A stretch of 64,000 bases of DNA from Xanthobacteraceae bacterium (lineage in GTDB: Bacteria > Pseudomonadota > Alphaproteobacteria > Rhizobiales > Xanthobacteraceae): contig JALHMF010000003.1 of the NCBI GenBank assembly GCA_022844205.1, positions 310,001-374,000 on the forward strand, read 5' to 3'. A program made the translations under genes and the position numbers. Below the pieces are notes generated by a model. That model did not search any database. It was given only the letters and a program-made list of their open reading frames with translations, and was not told where the DNA came from. Positions 46,003 through 57,236 of the stretch are shown in pieces. Numbering within the stretch: position 1 is the stretch's first letter; the number at the start of each line of letters is the position of its first letter.

Positions 46003-47292
46003 CTAGGGATTCATGATCACGCCGGAAGGCGTCAGCGTTTCCCGCGGTTCGTTCGGATCGGGACGGAGATAATCGCCGGGTACAAGCCGCGGCAGACCGG
46101 CCACGGGCTCATTGCCCTTGCCCCTGTAAAGCTCGCCCTTGGTCTTCGGCGCGCCTACGGCGGACTTCTGCTTTTCAGAAGCCTTCGGCTGCTCGGCCTT
46201 TGGCTCGGATTTGGGCGCGGCTTTTTTCTGGCCCTTCTCGTCGGCGGGATCGACCATGATCGGGCGTGCAGGCATAGCAGCCGGAGCGGCCGGACGGACC
46301 GGGACGGAAACCGGCGTAAAGGGGTTGGCATCGGGTGGTGTCTGCACGCGCGCCGGTGCGGCGGGTGCGGCTTCCGTTCCCTTCGCGCGCGGCGGTCCGC
46401 CGACCGTCGGCGGCGGCATCACATCGGGCCGTGTTGCCGCTGCGGGTGGGGTCGTGTGTGGACCGGGGATCGGCCCGGACGGCATCGGATTGCCGCGCGG
46501 CACCGGATCGAAGAGCGCGGGCGGTCCGGTATCGAGCGGAATGAGGTTTCTCGGCTTGTCGCCGATCGCGACACCCGGAAGCACGGTGTCGCTGCCCGGT
46601 TTTTTGTCTTCCGGCAGCGGCTCTCCGCGCCAGACGCCCGCGTATTTGGCCATGTAGGCTTCATAGCGCCGGCTGCGGATGTTTTCCTTCACGCGTTCCG
46701 GATTGTCGAGAATCTGAAACTTGTCGCACAGATCGGCCATGCAGTTGTAGCTGCTCGCCAAGACGAATCCGACAAAGCCGTAAGGATCGGATTCGATCAC
46801 GCGCCGTAGCGGCGCAATGCGCGTGGCGTAATCCCGATCGCGCGTGGATGCAAAACGCACAGCGTCTATCAGGTAGCCCACGCGCTGCGAAGTAATGGTG
46901 ATTGCCGTGGCGACCCGGTGCGGCTCGGCAAACAGCGTGCGTTCGCAGGCATCTTGCATCGCTGGAGAAGGAGAGCCATCCATGCAGGCATAAACGGAGC
47001 CAGGCTGGATTGTCTGGTTGAACAACGCACTGGCACGCTCCTCGAGGAGCTTGCGCTGGTTCATGTTTTCATATTCCCGGAAAGCGAAGTAGCCCACGGC
47101 TACAAGCACCACCGCAAGGCCATAGGTAAAGGCGAAACGGACCAGCCGGCGGATACCGGCGATCCAGATCAGAATCAGCAGCATGAACAGCACGACCAGC
47201 GCCGCCACGGCCGCCATCCACGGCGGCACAGGAAGCGCGGGGATAGCCGGTAGTGCCGGCAACAAGCTCAACAACTGTTCCATCCGGGACAT
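46003..47292 (-). CDS. Membrane protein with proline-rich tail
   Basis: This 429-residue protein has two N-terminal membrane helices (residues 27-47 and 54-70), a middle domain with conserved cysteines (YACMDGSPSPAMQDACERTLF, NCMADLCDKF), and 200 residues rich in Pro, Ala and Thr. The middle part looks periplasmic or cytosolic by helix number but is not identified. It is upstream of the biotin carboxylase subunit gene on the same strand. Start ATG 47292 was chosen over 47283. Confidence 0.75.
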   Translation of the reverse strand: MSRMEQLLSLLPALPAIPALPVPPWMAAVAALVVLFMLLILIWIAGIRRLVRFAFTYGLAVVLVAVGYFAFREYENMNQRKLLEERASALFNQTIQPGSVYACMDGSPSPAMQDACERTLFAEPHRVATAITITSQRVGYLIDAVRFASTRDRDYATRIAPLRRVIESDPYGFVGFVLASSYNCMADLCDKFQILDNPERVKENIRSRRYEAYMAKYAGVWRGEPLPEDKKPGSDTVLPGVAIGDKPRNLIPLDTGPPALFDPVPRGNPMPSGPIPGPHTTPPAAATRPDVMPPPTVGGPPRAKGTEAAPAAPARVQTPPDANPFTPVSVPVRPAAPAAMPARPIMVDPADEKGQKKAAPKSEPKAEQPKASEKQKSAVGAPKTKGELYRGKGNEPVAGLPRLVPGDYLRPDPNEPRETLTPSGVIMNP

Positions 47293-47368
47293 TTTAGCCT
47301 ATCTGCACCACGCATAGAACGGCCTGCCAGCCGTCCCTGCGGCCCTGTCCCATACCGGACGGGCTGAA

Positions 47369-49297
47369 TCACACCGAAACCTGTGTTCCGATTTCCACCA
47401 CCCGTTCCGAAGGAATGTGGAAATAAGTTGTCGCGTCGTCCGCGGTCTTCGCGAGCTTGATGAAAAGCCGGTCCTGCCAGAGCGGCATGCCGGAATTCGG
47501 CGATGGCTTCAGCGAACGGCGGGAGAGAAAGAACGACGTGGACATGATGTCAAACTGCCAGCCCTTGCGGCGGGCAATGGCGAGCGCCTTTGGCACGTTG
47601 GGCGTCTCCATATAGCCGAATTTCAGCTCGATCCGGTGGAAACGCGGTGAAATCTCCGCGATTTTCACACGTTCCGACTCATCGACACGCGGCATGTCCA
47701 CCGTCACCACGGTCAGGATCACATTGTGCTCGTGCAGGACCTTGTTGTGCTTGAGGTTGTGCAAGAGTGCCGTGGGCGCGAAATCGGGGTCACTGGTGAG
47801 GAAGACGGCGGTGCCGGGCACGATATGCGGCGGTTTTTTCTCGAGGCTGTTCACCAGCGGCTCGAACGGAATCTCGATGCGCCGGGTTTTCTGGACAAGA
47901 AACTGCGTGCCGCGCCGCCAGGTCATCATCGCCAGGATCAGGAAGCCGCCGAACGCCACGGGCACCCAGGCGCCATCAAGAACTTTCAGCGACGCGGCTG
48001 CGATGAATACCGTGTCGATCACGATAAAGGGGAGCATCAGCGCGAGGGCCGCCCAGAACGACCACTGCCACTGCCGCCAGATCACGATGAAGCCCAGTGC
48101 CGAAGCGGCCCAAACCGTCGCGGATACCGCAAGCACATAGGCGCCCGCCAGATCGCTGGACGACCGGAACATCAGCACCAGCAGCACCACGCCGATCAGC
48201 AGCGCCGTATTCACGCGCGGCATGTAGATCTGGCCGAATTGTTCCGCCGAGGTGTGGCGGATTTCGAAGCGCGGCAACAAGCCAAGCTGGATCGCCTGCC
48301 GTGTCAGCGAATAGGCACCCGTAATGACGGCCTGGCTCGCGATCACCGTTGCCATCGTGGCAAGGACAACCATCGGCAGGAGCATCGATTCCGGTACGAG
48401 TTTGTAGAACGGATCGGCAATCGCCGCCGGATCGGAAAGCACGAGCGCGCCCTGGCCGAAGTAATTGAGAAGCAGAGCCGGCAGCACGAGACCAAACCAC
48501 GCAAACTGGATCGGCTTGCGGCCAAAGTGACCAAGGTCGGCGTAGAGCGCTTCCGATCCGGTCACCACCAGAAAAACCGCGCCTAGCGTAATCAGTCCAA
48601 TCATGCCGTTTCCGGCAAGAAACTTTACCGCATAATACGGATTCACCGCGGCCAGCACGCCCAGGTCGTCGGCGATGTGCAGCAGGCCGTTAATGGATAT
48701 CACCACGAACCAGAGCACGGTGATCGGGCCAAAAAATACCGATACTTTCGCGGTACCGCGTGACTGCACCGCGAACAATGCGATTAAAATAAAAATAGTG
48801 ACCGGCAGGACGAAGGGTTCGAATTGCGGCGTTAAATATTTGACGCCTTCCACCGCCGACAGGACCGAAAGTGCCGGAGTGATCAGCGAAGACCCGTAGA
48901 ACATCGCCGCGCCGAACGCACCGAGAATAATGACGCCGCTGGAGCGCCTGCCTAATGCGCGAAAGGCCAAAGCAGTCAGCGAGAGCGTGCCGCCCTCCCC
49001 GTTGTTGTCGGCGCGCAGCAGGATCACGACATATTTCAGCGTGACAACAATGATCAGCGACCAGACGATCAGCGACAGCACACCCAACACGATGTCGCGC
49101 GTGACTTCCCCGCCCGCAGCCGCCGCGGTCACCGCTTCGCGGAACGCGTAGAGCGGGCTCGTGCCGATGTCGCCATAGACGACGCCGACACTGCCGATCG
49201 TGAGAGCCCAGAACCCCGTTTGGGGCCGATGCTCTCCGTTCCCATTCGCCGGGGCCTCGGTTCCCGGCGAACGGGGCCCGGCCGTGGATTGGACCAT
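47369..49297 (-). CDS. kup: Kup-family potassium uptake protein
   Basis: Kup imports potassium, probably with protons, at the inner membrane. The 642-residue protein has about twelve helices in the first 440 residues, the family start [22 protein letters not shown], and [12 protein letters not shown]. The soluble C-terminal domain ends with [16 protein letters not shown] degraded fragment of a second kup gene lies just upstream on the same strand. Confidence 0.95.
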   Translation of the reverse strand: MVQSTAGPRSPGTEAPANGNGEHRPQTGFWALTIGSVGVVYGDIGTSPLYAFREAVTAAAAGGEVTRDIVLGVLSLIVWSLIIVVTLKYVVILLRADNNGEGGTLSLTALAFRALGRRSSGVIILGAFGAAMFYGSSLITPALSVLSAVEGVKYLTPQFEPFVLPVTIFILIALFAVQSRGTAKVSVFFGPITVLWFVVISINGLLHIADDLGVLAAVNPYYAVKFLAGNGMIGLITLGAVFLVVTGSEALYADLGHFGRKPIQFAWFGLVLPALLLNYFGQGALVLSDPAAIADPFYKLVPESMLLPMVVLATMATVIASQAVITGAYSLTRQAIQLGLLPRFEIRHTSAEQFGQIYMPRVNTALLIGVVLLVLMFRSSSDLAGAYVLAVSATVWAASALGFIVIWRQWQWSFWAALALMLPFIVIDTVFIAAASLKVLDGAWVPVAFGGFLILAMMTWRRGTQFLVQKTRRIEIPFEPLVNSLEKKPPHIVPGTAVFLTSDPDFAPTALLHNLKHNKVLHEHNVILTVVTVDMPRVDESERVKIAEISPRFHRIELKFGYMETPNVPKALAIARRKGWQFDIMSTSFFLSRRSLKPSPNSGMPLWQDRLFIKLAKTADDATTYFHIPSERVVEIGTQVSV

Positions 49298-49434
49298 CTG
49301 TCTGAATGCCGTTATTGCGCTGCGTCAATCGCAGAGGGCGCGGCAATAGCATGCGCCTAGAGGACTGTCATCCGCATGGCCGCGGCCCCGTAAAAACGCT
49401 TACGGAGCCGCTACTTGGCAAGGGAGTGCAGAAT

Positions 49435-49581
49435 TCAGACCGCGACTTGCGTTCCGATCTCCACCACCCGCTCCGACGGGATCCGGAAATAGGCGGTGGC
49501 ATCGTTGGCGTTGCGAGCAAGCGAGATGAAGAGCTTGTCCTGCCAGTACGCCATGGCCGACTGCGCTAGCTTTCCTGGAAT
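49435..49581 (-). pseudogene. Remnant of a second kup gene (C-terminal 40-45 codons)
   Basis: On the minus strand the frame ending at 49435 reads [20 protein letters not shown] and then [16 protein letters not shown] before the stop. This is nearly the same as the intact Kup C-terminus ([36 protein letters not shown]). Upstream of about 49581 the similarity disappears. No start, no ribosome-binding site and no transport domain remain. It is evidence of a former tandem kup pair. Confidence 0.85.
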
Positions 49582-49694
49582 CGTTCCGGTCTGCACGCCG
49601 CGACAAGATGGCTGCGAACGGAATCATCCGGCGCGGCTATAATTGCCGCATTCCAAAGCGAAGCAAACGGCCAATTCGGATCGGGGAGACGTTG

Positions 49695-49874
49695 ATGCGA
49701 TTGTTATTCGGAATTGTGCTGGGCGCCGCGCTCACTGTGACAGCGGCTTATATTCACGACTCGATGCAGGAAGGCACCCCGGGCCGCACATTGGTCAACT
49801 GGGATGTGGCGAGCCAAGTCGCGAACAACACCACTCGTTCCATGCGCGAGCAGGTCGACAAGCTCACGAAATAA
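49695..49874 (+). CDS. Small membrane protein with AAYIHDS/LVNWDVA motif, copy 1
   Basis: This 59-residue protein has one membrane helix (LLFGIVLGAALTVTAAYI) followed by HDSM, a TLVNWDVA motif and a short polar helix. It resembles the gene at 51279. GGGGAG lies seven bases before the ATG. The function is unknown; similar proteins occur in Bradyrhizobium-like genomes. It is convergent with the lipase gene. Confidence 0.75.
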   Translation: MRLLFGIVLGAALTVTAAYIHDSMQEGTPGRTLVNWDVASQVANNTTRSMREQVDKLTK

Positions 49875-49885
49875 TAATCAGCTAA

Positions 49886-51064
49886 TCAGCAATCGTTCGG
49901 TGCGGGAGCGCCCGCGAAGCGCTCGGCCATCCAGTCCGCAACGGCCGGTGCCGCACGCTTCTGCGTGTTGGTATGACTGCCGCCGAGTACGCTCAGGATA
50001 CGCACCGCCGTGCGCTGCTTGCAGACGCGCTGAATGAAGCGCGCGGTATTGGCGGGTTTGATCACGAAATCCGCCGTTCCCTGCGCGACCAGGATCGGCG
50101 CCCGGATCGGCGTCCTGCCCGGCGTGTTCTCCTCGATCAGCCGCGAGAACACCACGCCCTTCATCACGTCGCCCTTGAGGAAGCCTTCGCGCTCCAGGGG
50201 TTGCGCGGCATTGAGCAGGCGCGCGAGGCCGGAAGGGCCGTCGTTGCAGAACTTCGCTAGCCGCTCAAACACCAGGGGCGCGGTCGGCACGATCACGCTG
50301 TTGAGCGGAATGCCGTACAGCTTGGTCCATGACCATACGGCAAAGGTGCCGAGCATCTTGCCGATCGGATTGCTCGCATCGGCACCGAACAGCCCGCGCA
50401 ATTCGGTGGCGGGAGAAGCGACCGCGACACCGGCGAGGCGGAGGTCAGGCGCGTAGCTGTGCGCGAACTGGCCCGCAAACAAGGCCGCGTGCGCGCCCTG
50501 CGAATGACCCCAGACGGCGTAATGATTACCCGCGCGCGCGGGCGCGAAATTCCGCGCGGCACGCACCGAGTCGAGCACCGACTTCGCGGCGCTGCTGCCG
50601 ATGAGATACGGATGCACGCCCGGTCCGCCGAGCCCTTCATAGTCGGTGGCGGCGACGACATAGCCGCGCGCAAGCATCAGTTCGAGACCCGGAATCCAGC
50701 TCGGCGCCTGCGGATAGGACGAAGGCGCGCAATGCCGCGCGACACCAATGGTGTCATGCGCCCAGGCGACGACCTTGCGGCCGCCCGCAGGCGGCGGCGT
50801 ATCCGGCACGATGATGAGGCCGGAGACGGCGATGGGCTGGCCGCGCAGGCCGGTGGAGCGATAAAGCACGCGGTAGGCCGTGCCGCTGGTGCCAATGCCG
50901 TCAAAAGGCTCCGCGCGGATGATCGTGCCCGGTGCGCCCGCGATCTCGCCCGGTGAAGGATTGTAGAAAGACTGCGCCAACGCCCTGCCGCCGGCGAAGA
51001 CCAGCAATACGCACGCCGTAAACGCCACTAACCACCGCCGGAAAACCGGCCGATCAAACCGCAT
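49886..51064 (-). CDS. Secreted alpha/beta-hydrolase (secretory lipase-like)
   Basis: This 392-residue protein has a signal peptide (after RPVFRRWLVAFTACVLLVFAG) and a lipase fold of the LIP (secretory lipase) type. The nucleophile serine is in WGHSQGAHAALF, with later ILVAQGTADFVIKP and GGSHTN giving likely Asp and His. Cysteines near HCAPSS and KFCNDG could form a disulfide. The substrate is probably an acylglycerol or ester. The gene lies between two paralogous small membrane proteins. Confidence 0.87.
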   Translation of the reverse strand: MRFDRPVFRRWLVAFTACVLLVFAGGRALAQSFYNPSPGEIAGAPGTIIRAEPFDGIGTSGTAYRVLYRSTGLRGQPIAVSGLIIVPDTPPPAGGRKVVAWAHDTIGVARHCAPSSYPQAPSWIPGLELMLARGYVVAATDYEGLGGPGVHPYLIGSSAAKSVLDSVRAARNFAPARAGNHYAVWGHSQGAHAALFAGQFAHSYAPDLRLAGVAVASPATELRGLFGADASNPIGKMLGTFAVWSWTKLYGIPLNSVIVPTAPLVFERLAKFCNDGPSGLARLLNAAQPLEREGFLKGDVMKGVVFSRLIEENTPGRTPIRAPILVAQGTADFVIKPANTARFIQRVCKQRTAVRILSVLGGSHTNTQKRAAPAVADWMAERFAGAPAPNDC

Positions 51065-51278
51065 CACACTCTCATTTGCCGAAAAACCGCTACGCCCGGC
51101 AGGTAACAATCTAGGGCGCTGTACGTTTCCATATTGTTACAGGAGTATTGCGCCCAATTCAGGGGCTTCCCGCCTGTCCACAGGTCATTGGATGCGCCTG
51201 AAAGCCGCGTCCAAGAGGCGATGGAACTCGCACCGGGCGAAGCGCGTTAAGCCGTGGAAGCAACACTGGGGAATTGCC

Positions 51279-51491
51279 ATGCCAATCGGAATCATTTTCG
51301 GCGTCCTTCTCACGATCCTTGCCGCCTATATTCACGACTCGATGGTGACCGGCCCGGCCGTCACCGGCCAGACCACAACGCAGAGCCGGATGCTCGTGAA
51401 CTGGGATGTGGCCGGACAGAAGTGGACCTCCGTCAAGCAGAGCGTTCAAGCCGGTTGGTACAGCCTGCAGAACTCCACCTCCAAGCTCTGA
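51279..51491 (+). CDS. Small membrane protein with AAYIHDS/LVNWDVA motif, copy 2
   Basis: This 70-residue protein has one membrane helix (PIGIIFGVLLTILAAYI), HDSM, an extra polar segment rich in Thr, and MLVNWDVAGQ, then an amphipathic tail. It is related to the gene at 49695. GGGGAA lies about six bases before the ATG. Both probably arose by duplication around the lipase gene. The function is unknown. Confidence 0.75.
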   Translation: MPIGIIFGVLLTILAAYIHDSMVTGPAVTGQTTTQSRMLVNWDVAGQKWTSVKQSVQAGWYSLQNSTSKL

Positions 51492-51566
51492 ACGGCACGA
51501 TTGAATTGAGTTAAGCTTCGCCGTCCGCTTCCGAGCGGGCGGCGAATTCGTTTTGGATCGATCGCG

Positions 51567-51668
51567 ATGCATCCCTTCATCCGGCGGCTGATCGGGGCGC
51601 TGGCCATTCCCGTGATCGGTTTTGTAGTGCTGATGCTGGCCTGGATCGTCCTGAACCCGCGCATCTGA
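51567..51668 (+). CDS. Possible 33-residue membrane peptide
   Basis: The peptide opens MHPFIRRLIGALAIP and carries a single hydrophobic helix, ending NPRI. The upstream site is weak. It lies between the second small-membrane-protein gene and a terminator on the same strand, which makes translation plausible but not proven. Confidence 0.35.
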   Translation: MHPFIRRLIGALAIPVIGFVVLMLAWIVLNPRI

Positions 51669-51689
51669 CGAGATGGAATAACGACGCAA

Positions 51690-51720
51690 GAAAAAAGCCC
51701 GGCGAAGCCGGGCTTTTTGT
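51690..51720. terminator. Bidirectional Rho-independent terminator
   Basis: The stem AGCCCGGC/GCCGGGCT with loop GAA is flanked by six As on one side and five Ts on the other. It serves the plus-strand small genes and the minus-strand DUF2171 gene. Confidence 0.9.
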
Positions 51721-51731
51721 TTGTGCGACGC

Positions 51732-51971
51732 CTAGTTCGTGCCCGGCTTCCATTCGCGCTTGGCCTCATGGCTCGATTTCTTCAGGTGGATGCTCGTGTC
51801 CACCTTATCGACCCAGGCAATCGGAATGAAGTGATGCAGCCCGTCCGCGTCCTCGTCGCCCTTGGTCAGCTTGATCCGGTCCTTGCCTTCCAGGTGATCG
51901 ACAGTGCCGACGTGCTGGCCGTCGGAACCGAGGACTTCCATGTGCTCCTTGATGAGTTCTGCGTGTTGCAT
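51732..51971 (-). CDS. DUF2171 family protein
   Basis: This 79-residue protein has the family form HAELIKEHMEVLGSDGQHVGTVD then EGKDRIKLTKGD and HHFIPIAWVD. Its beta-barrel-like small fold is similar to PRC-barrel proteins. Role unknown, sometimes linked to stress. GGAGG stands seven bases before the ATG. Its terminator is shared with the opposite-strand genes. Confidence 0.9.
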   Translation of the reverse strand: MQHAELIKEHMEVLGSDGQHVGTVDHLEGKDRIKLTKGDEDADGLHHFIPIAWVDKVDTSIHLKKSSHEAKREWKPGTN

Positions 51972-52022
51972 GGGGTACCTCCTCTGTTTGAGGGGGATAA
52001 CGACCGATTGTTAAAGTAGTTC

Positions 52023-52517
52023 CTAGGAATGCCTTACTGCGTGAGCATCGAGAAATTCATTTAGTTGCTTCTCAATAGAATCAGCGACCAAATGTGAGAG
52101 CTTTCCATTAAAAGCTCCGGCTTTGGCAACCGCCCACGATTCTATAATTGCAGCCGTCGCCCAATCCGGATCATTGTAGTCGTTGGCACCGCGCGCTAAA
52201 GCATCGTGTCTCTCTTCTTTCGCTTTCTCAGCAATAGAAACGAGTGTCTGATATTTCATATTAGAGTCGTTAGTCTGAGAAATGAACTCGTAAACATACA
52301 TCTTGCTAAAGACTTTGCCTGCAATTTCCTTTTGCTGATTAAGGGCGAGCTTTTTCACTGCTCCTATAGTTTGCATAAACTCGTCCTGCCAAAACGAAGA
52401 TGCGATCTCACGATGCGGCTTTAATCGCAATAGATAAATCAAATATTTAATCGGGTAATACGAAAACCAAACAAGTAATGCTAAAGAAATAAAAATTACC
52501 GCATTGGTCAATGTCAT
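52023..52517 (-). CDS. Orphan low-GC membrane-anchored protein
   Basis: This 164-residue protein has one N-terminal membrane helix (NAVIFISLALLVWFSYYPIKY) followed by a helical soluble part with no recognised motif. Its base composition is visibly AT-rich compared with its neighbours. It begins 18 bp after the mccB stop on the same strand, so it may be read from that transcript. Probably acquired by transfer. Confidence 0.65.
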   Translation of the reverse strand: MTLTNAVIFISLALLVWFSYYPIKYLIYLLRLKPHREIASSFWQDEFMQTIGAVKKLALNQQKEIAGKVFSKMYVYEFISQTNDSNMKYQTLVSIAEKAKEERHDALARGANDYNDPDWATAAIIESWAVAKAGAFNGKLSHLVADSIEKQLNEFLDAHAVRHS

Positions 52518-52535
52518 ACGAAAATCTCCCAGCCT

Positions 52536-54143
<1,608 letters not shown>

Positions 54144-54191
54144 GGATTCTCCCCCGCGAAGGGTGCCGCGAGCGCCCGCCAAAGGCAATCG

Positions 54192-54905
54192 CTAGGCGCG
54201 GTCGATCCTCACATCCGCGAATACCGGCAGATGGTCCGACACCGACCGCCCCTCCCGATCGACGAATCCTCCGACCAGCGACTGCGCGGGGCGGCAGTAA
54301 ATGCGGTCGAGGCGCAATAGCGGGAAGAACGAAGGGAACGTCCGGAAACGCGTGCGGCCGGGCAGCGCGCCACGCAATACGTTTCGGACCGAGCCGGCCC
54401 AGATCCAGTCGTTGAAATCGCCGAGCATGACGGTGGTGTCCGCCGTCTTGCCGACGAGATCGAGCAGCGTGCGGAGCTGCGCGTTCCGCTCCCGCGCGCT
54501 CAAGCCAAGATGCGTTGCGATCAGACTCAGCATTCCGGCCGGCGTTTCGATGGAAGTGCGGATGGCGCGGCGCGGCTCGCGCTCCGGATGAGAAATATCC
54601 ACGATCTCTGTATTGCTCATCGGAAACCGCGAGATCAGCATCTGGCCGTATTCGCCATCGGCGGCAGAGATCGACTTTGCGCCGATGCCGTGCTTTCCGA
54701 GTTCACGCTGGAGATAGCTGAACGGATCGTCGCTAACTTCCGCGCGCGGACGGCGAGAGTCGACTTCCTGTAGGGCAACGATGTCGGGGTCGTTGCGGCG
54801 GATGATCTCCACGACGCGCGAAAGATCGTAACGCCGGTTGCGGCCTAGGGTGCCGTGGATGTTCCAGGTCATCACCCGGACGGCGCGATCCGTGGTTCGC
54901 TTCAA
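54192..54905 (-). CDS. Endonuclease/exonuclease/phosphatase family protein
   Basis: This 237-residue protein of the EEP fold (DNase I-like) carries MTWNIHGTLGRN, the catalytic Glu in ALQEVDSRRPR, THLGLSARERN, LGDFNDWIWAG and the catalytic pair SDHLPVFADV. The substrate may be DNA, phospholipid headgroup or inositol phosphate. The start TTG 54905 overlaps the phospholipase stop by four bases (TTGA), so the proteins should be made together; ATG 54872 is an alternative. A membrane-lipid role is suggested by this coupling. Confidence 0.85.
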   Translation of the reverse strand: MKRTTDRAVRVMTWNIHGTLGRNRRYDLSRVVEIIRRNDPDIVALQEVDSRRPRAEVSDDPFSYLQRELGKHGIGAKSISAADGEYGQMLISRFPMSNTEIVDISHPEREPRRAIRTSIETPAGMLSLIATHLGLSARERNAQLRTLLDLVGKTADTTVMLGDFNDWIWAGSVRNVLRGALPGRTRFRTFPSFFPLLRLDRIYCRPAQSLVGGFVDREGRSVSDHLPVFADVRIDRA

Positions 54906-57019
54906 GCGCGCACGCTCCAGAAACGCGCGATAAAAATCTGCACGAGCAAGGTCACCGCGATCCAGACGCCGACCGCTGCACCGAACAGTACGATGGAGGC
55001 AGGCGTCGGTTCCGAAAGAATGTGCAAGATCTGGCTGCCGAGCACCGACAACACAACAAGTCCCGGCGCAAGACCGATCAGGCTGCCGGCGAGATAATCG
55101 AACGGCCTGATCCTGCTCGCACCCGCAGCGAGATTGACCATGGTGAACGGCGCGATGGGCACGAGCCGGATCGCGGCGATCGCGAGCACGCCACGCTTGG
55201 CGATCTGCTTTTTCACGCGGATCAGTCTTGCTCCCAGCAGCTGTTCCAGGCTGCGGCTGCCAAGACGCGCGCCAATTCCGTAGGTCACGAACGCGCTCAG
55301 CATCGCGCCGGCGGTGGCATAGAGAAGGCCGAGCCAGGGCCCGAACGCCGCCGCCGTCGCCGCGATCAGAATCGTCACCGGGAATACGATCAAGCCCGCC
55401 AGTACGAATACGCCGAGGACGAGGAACGGCGCCCAGTACGAATCCGCAAAATCCGCGAAGTGATCCTGCACGAAATCGAGGTTGGCGAATTTGGCAAGCG
55501 GCGTGAGGTGCCACGCGAGCAACAACAGACCGAGAACCAGCGCGGCCCCGATCAATTTTACCGCCGGTGTAATCCGGCCTTCCCGCTGCGGCATTTCCAG
55601 TACTCCGCCGCCAAAGGCAAGACGCCCAAGCGGTTTTTCGGGATCGGCGATGGTGCCGATATATTTGGCGAGGTCACTTGCGTCTGGCTCGCCATCCTCG
55701 ACCGGCAGCAGCCGGCGTTCGTTCTTGCCCATCACGTCCGCCGCCGCGACCAGCGAACCGGCCGTGGCGATTTCGCGCGCTGCCTCCTCCGCGGACAGTC
55801 CGCAATGCTCGCCGATCAGCGTATCGCGAATCCGCGTGATCGCTGCACGTTCGCTCGGTCGCGAGCCTTCGATCAAAAGGTCGCATTCGGTATCGGTGGC
55901 CATTGAGCGGTTGTTGAGATTGGCCGAGCCGATCCGCAGCAGCCAGTCGTCCACGACCATGACCTTGGAGTGGATCATGGTATCGACCTGCTGGCCGTTG
56001 TGACCGATCGCCGGAAACCGGATGCGGACGCGGTCTATCACGCCTGCCTCCTCCAGGCATTTCGTGAAGCGGATGCGGCCGTTGCGCATCGAACGCGCCT
56101 CGACCCAGGACTCCGCGCGCTGCGGCGAAACGATCAACACCTCCAGCTTCGGATTTTCTTTCATCCGTTTCGCCAGCCGCTGTGCGACGGAAGCGCAGGT
56201 GAGAAACTGGTTCTCGATATAGATCGACCGCTCCGCGGCATCGATAGAGTCGAAAAACATCTGCTCCACCTCGCGGATATCTTCCTGTCCTTCATAGGCC
56301 GGCTGCGTGCGTGAGATCGCGACCGCGACATGCTGGAAATCCGGCTTGGTGGAATCCGGCCAAGCGTCGTGTTCCAAGGACACACATGCGGGCGCATCAA
56401 CGCCCTCGGCGCATTCCCAGCGCGCACGAGCGATTTCGCCGATGGCCTTTGCCGCCGGTCCGTCGACCACCGCCTGTACATCGTGAAACGGCCGGTATGG
56501 ATTGCCCGCGGGATCAACCCGCAACGGATTGCCGGGATCGTGCTCGGGCGTGTCCCAGCGCCGGATGGTGATATCGAGACCGCCGGAAAACGCCACCGAG
56601 TCATCCACGACGACGAGTTTCTGGTGCTGCGCCGCGCCGAACGGAATCGCGCGGTCGAGCCGGAAACGCACGCGATCGGGAGTCTTCCAGCCGAGCGTCC
56701 AGTGCGGCAGCGGCTCACGCTCGACCGCATAGAGCATTGCAAAGTCCCAGAGCAGAAGATTGACGACGAGGTTCGGCTTTCGCTCAACTAACGCGGTCAT
56801 GAAATCGCGGAAATGGATGGGAAACCCGTCTTCCGCCTTGCCGGTGGCTCCAACGAGTGGCGTCTGGCTATGGATGTCCCAGCCGACAATGAACACACAC
56901 CGCTCCGCTTTCAGCAGCGCTTCGCGCACGGCGAGAAAATAGTTGGCGGCATCAATCAAGACCGCCGCGCGGGCTGCCTTCTCGATACGCCAGACATTGT
57001 GCTTGGGCTGAAACAGCAT
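54902..57019 (-). CDS. Phospholipase D / VTT (TVP38-DedA) fusion protein
   Basis: This 705-residue two-part protein has about 1-480 as a phospholipase D-like domain with two HKD motifs, HQKLVVVDDSVAFSGG and HSKVMVVDDWLLRIGSANL. PLD members hydrolyse or transfer phosphatidyl groups. From about residue 500 there are several membrane helices and a VTT/SNARE-associated domain (FPVTILIAATAAAFGPWLG) as in TVP38/DedA scramblase-like proteins. It may remodel phospholipids at the membrane. It is coupled to the EEP gene. Confidence 0.9.
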   Translation of the reverse strand: MLFQPKHNVWRIEKAARAAVLIDAANYFLAVREALLKAERCVFIVGWDIHSQTPLVGATGKAEDGFPIHFRDFMTALVERKPNLVVNLLLWDFAMLYAVEREPLPHWTLGWKTPDRVRFRLDRAIPFGAAQHQKLVVVDDSVAFSGGLDITIRRWDTPEHDPGNPLRVDPAGNPYRPFHDVQAVVDGPAAKAIGEIARARWECAEGVDAPACVSLEHDAWPDSTKPDFQHVAVAISRTQPAYEGQEDIREVEQMFFDSIDAAERSIYIENQFLTCASVAQRLAKRMKENPKLEVLIVSPQRAESWVEARSMRNGRIRFTKCLEEAGVIDRVRIRFPAIGHNGQQVDTMIHSKVMVVDDWLLRIGSANLNNRSMATDTECDLLIEGSRPSERAAITRIRDTLIGEHCGLSAEEAAREIATAGSLVAAADVMGKNERRLLPVEDGEPDASDLAKYIGTIADPEKPLGRLAFGGGVLEMPQREGRITPAVKLIGAALVLGLLLLAWHLTPLAKFANLDFVQDHFADFADSYWAPFLVLGVFVLAGLIVFPVTILIAATAAAFGPWLGLLYATAGAMLSAFVTYGIGARLGSRSLEQLLGARLIRVKKQIAKRGVLAIAAIRLVPIAPFTMVNLAAGASRIRPFDYLAGSLIGLAPGLVVLSVLGSQILHILSEPTPASIVLFGAAVGVWIAVTLLVQIFIARFWSVRA

Positions 57020-57236
57020 TCCCGCTCCTGAAGACCAGCAATTGGCCCTTGCGGCGCACTAACGCGCGAAGCGGGATTTGGTGGCATGGAGGCCTGGAAG
57101 CAGTTCTCCGAATAAAACCGGCGCTGTGGATGGAAATTCTGCATATCCGGCACACGGCGCGACGGTCTTGGGAGAACGATCTGAGAATCGCAATCTGGCA
57201 TCCAAAATGAATTTTCGGAGTTTTGTCCGCTTCTGA

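Noticed and set aside
54906-55514. N-terminal extension of the EEP protein to 440 residues
   Set aside because: The extension only reads the phospholipase gene in another frame; the EEP fold begins right after the TTGA overlap.
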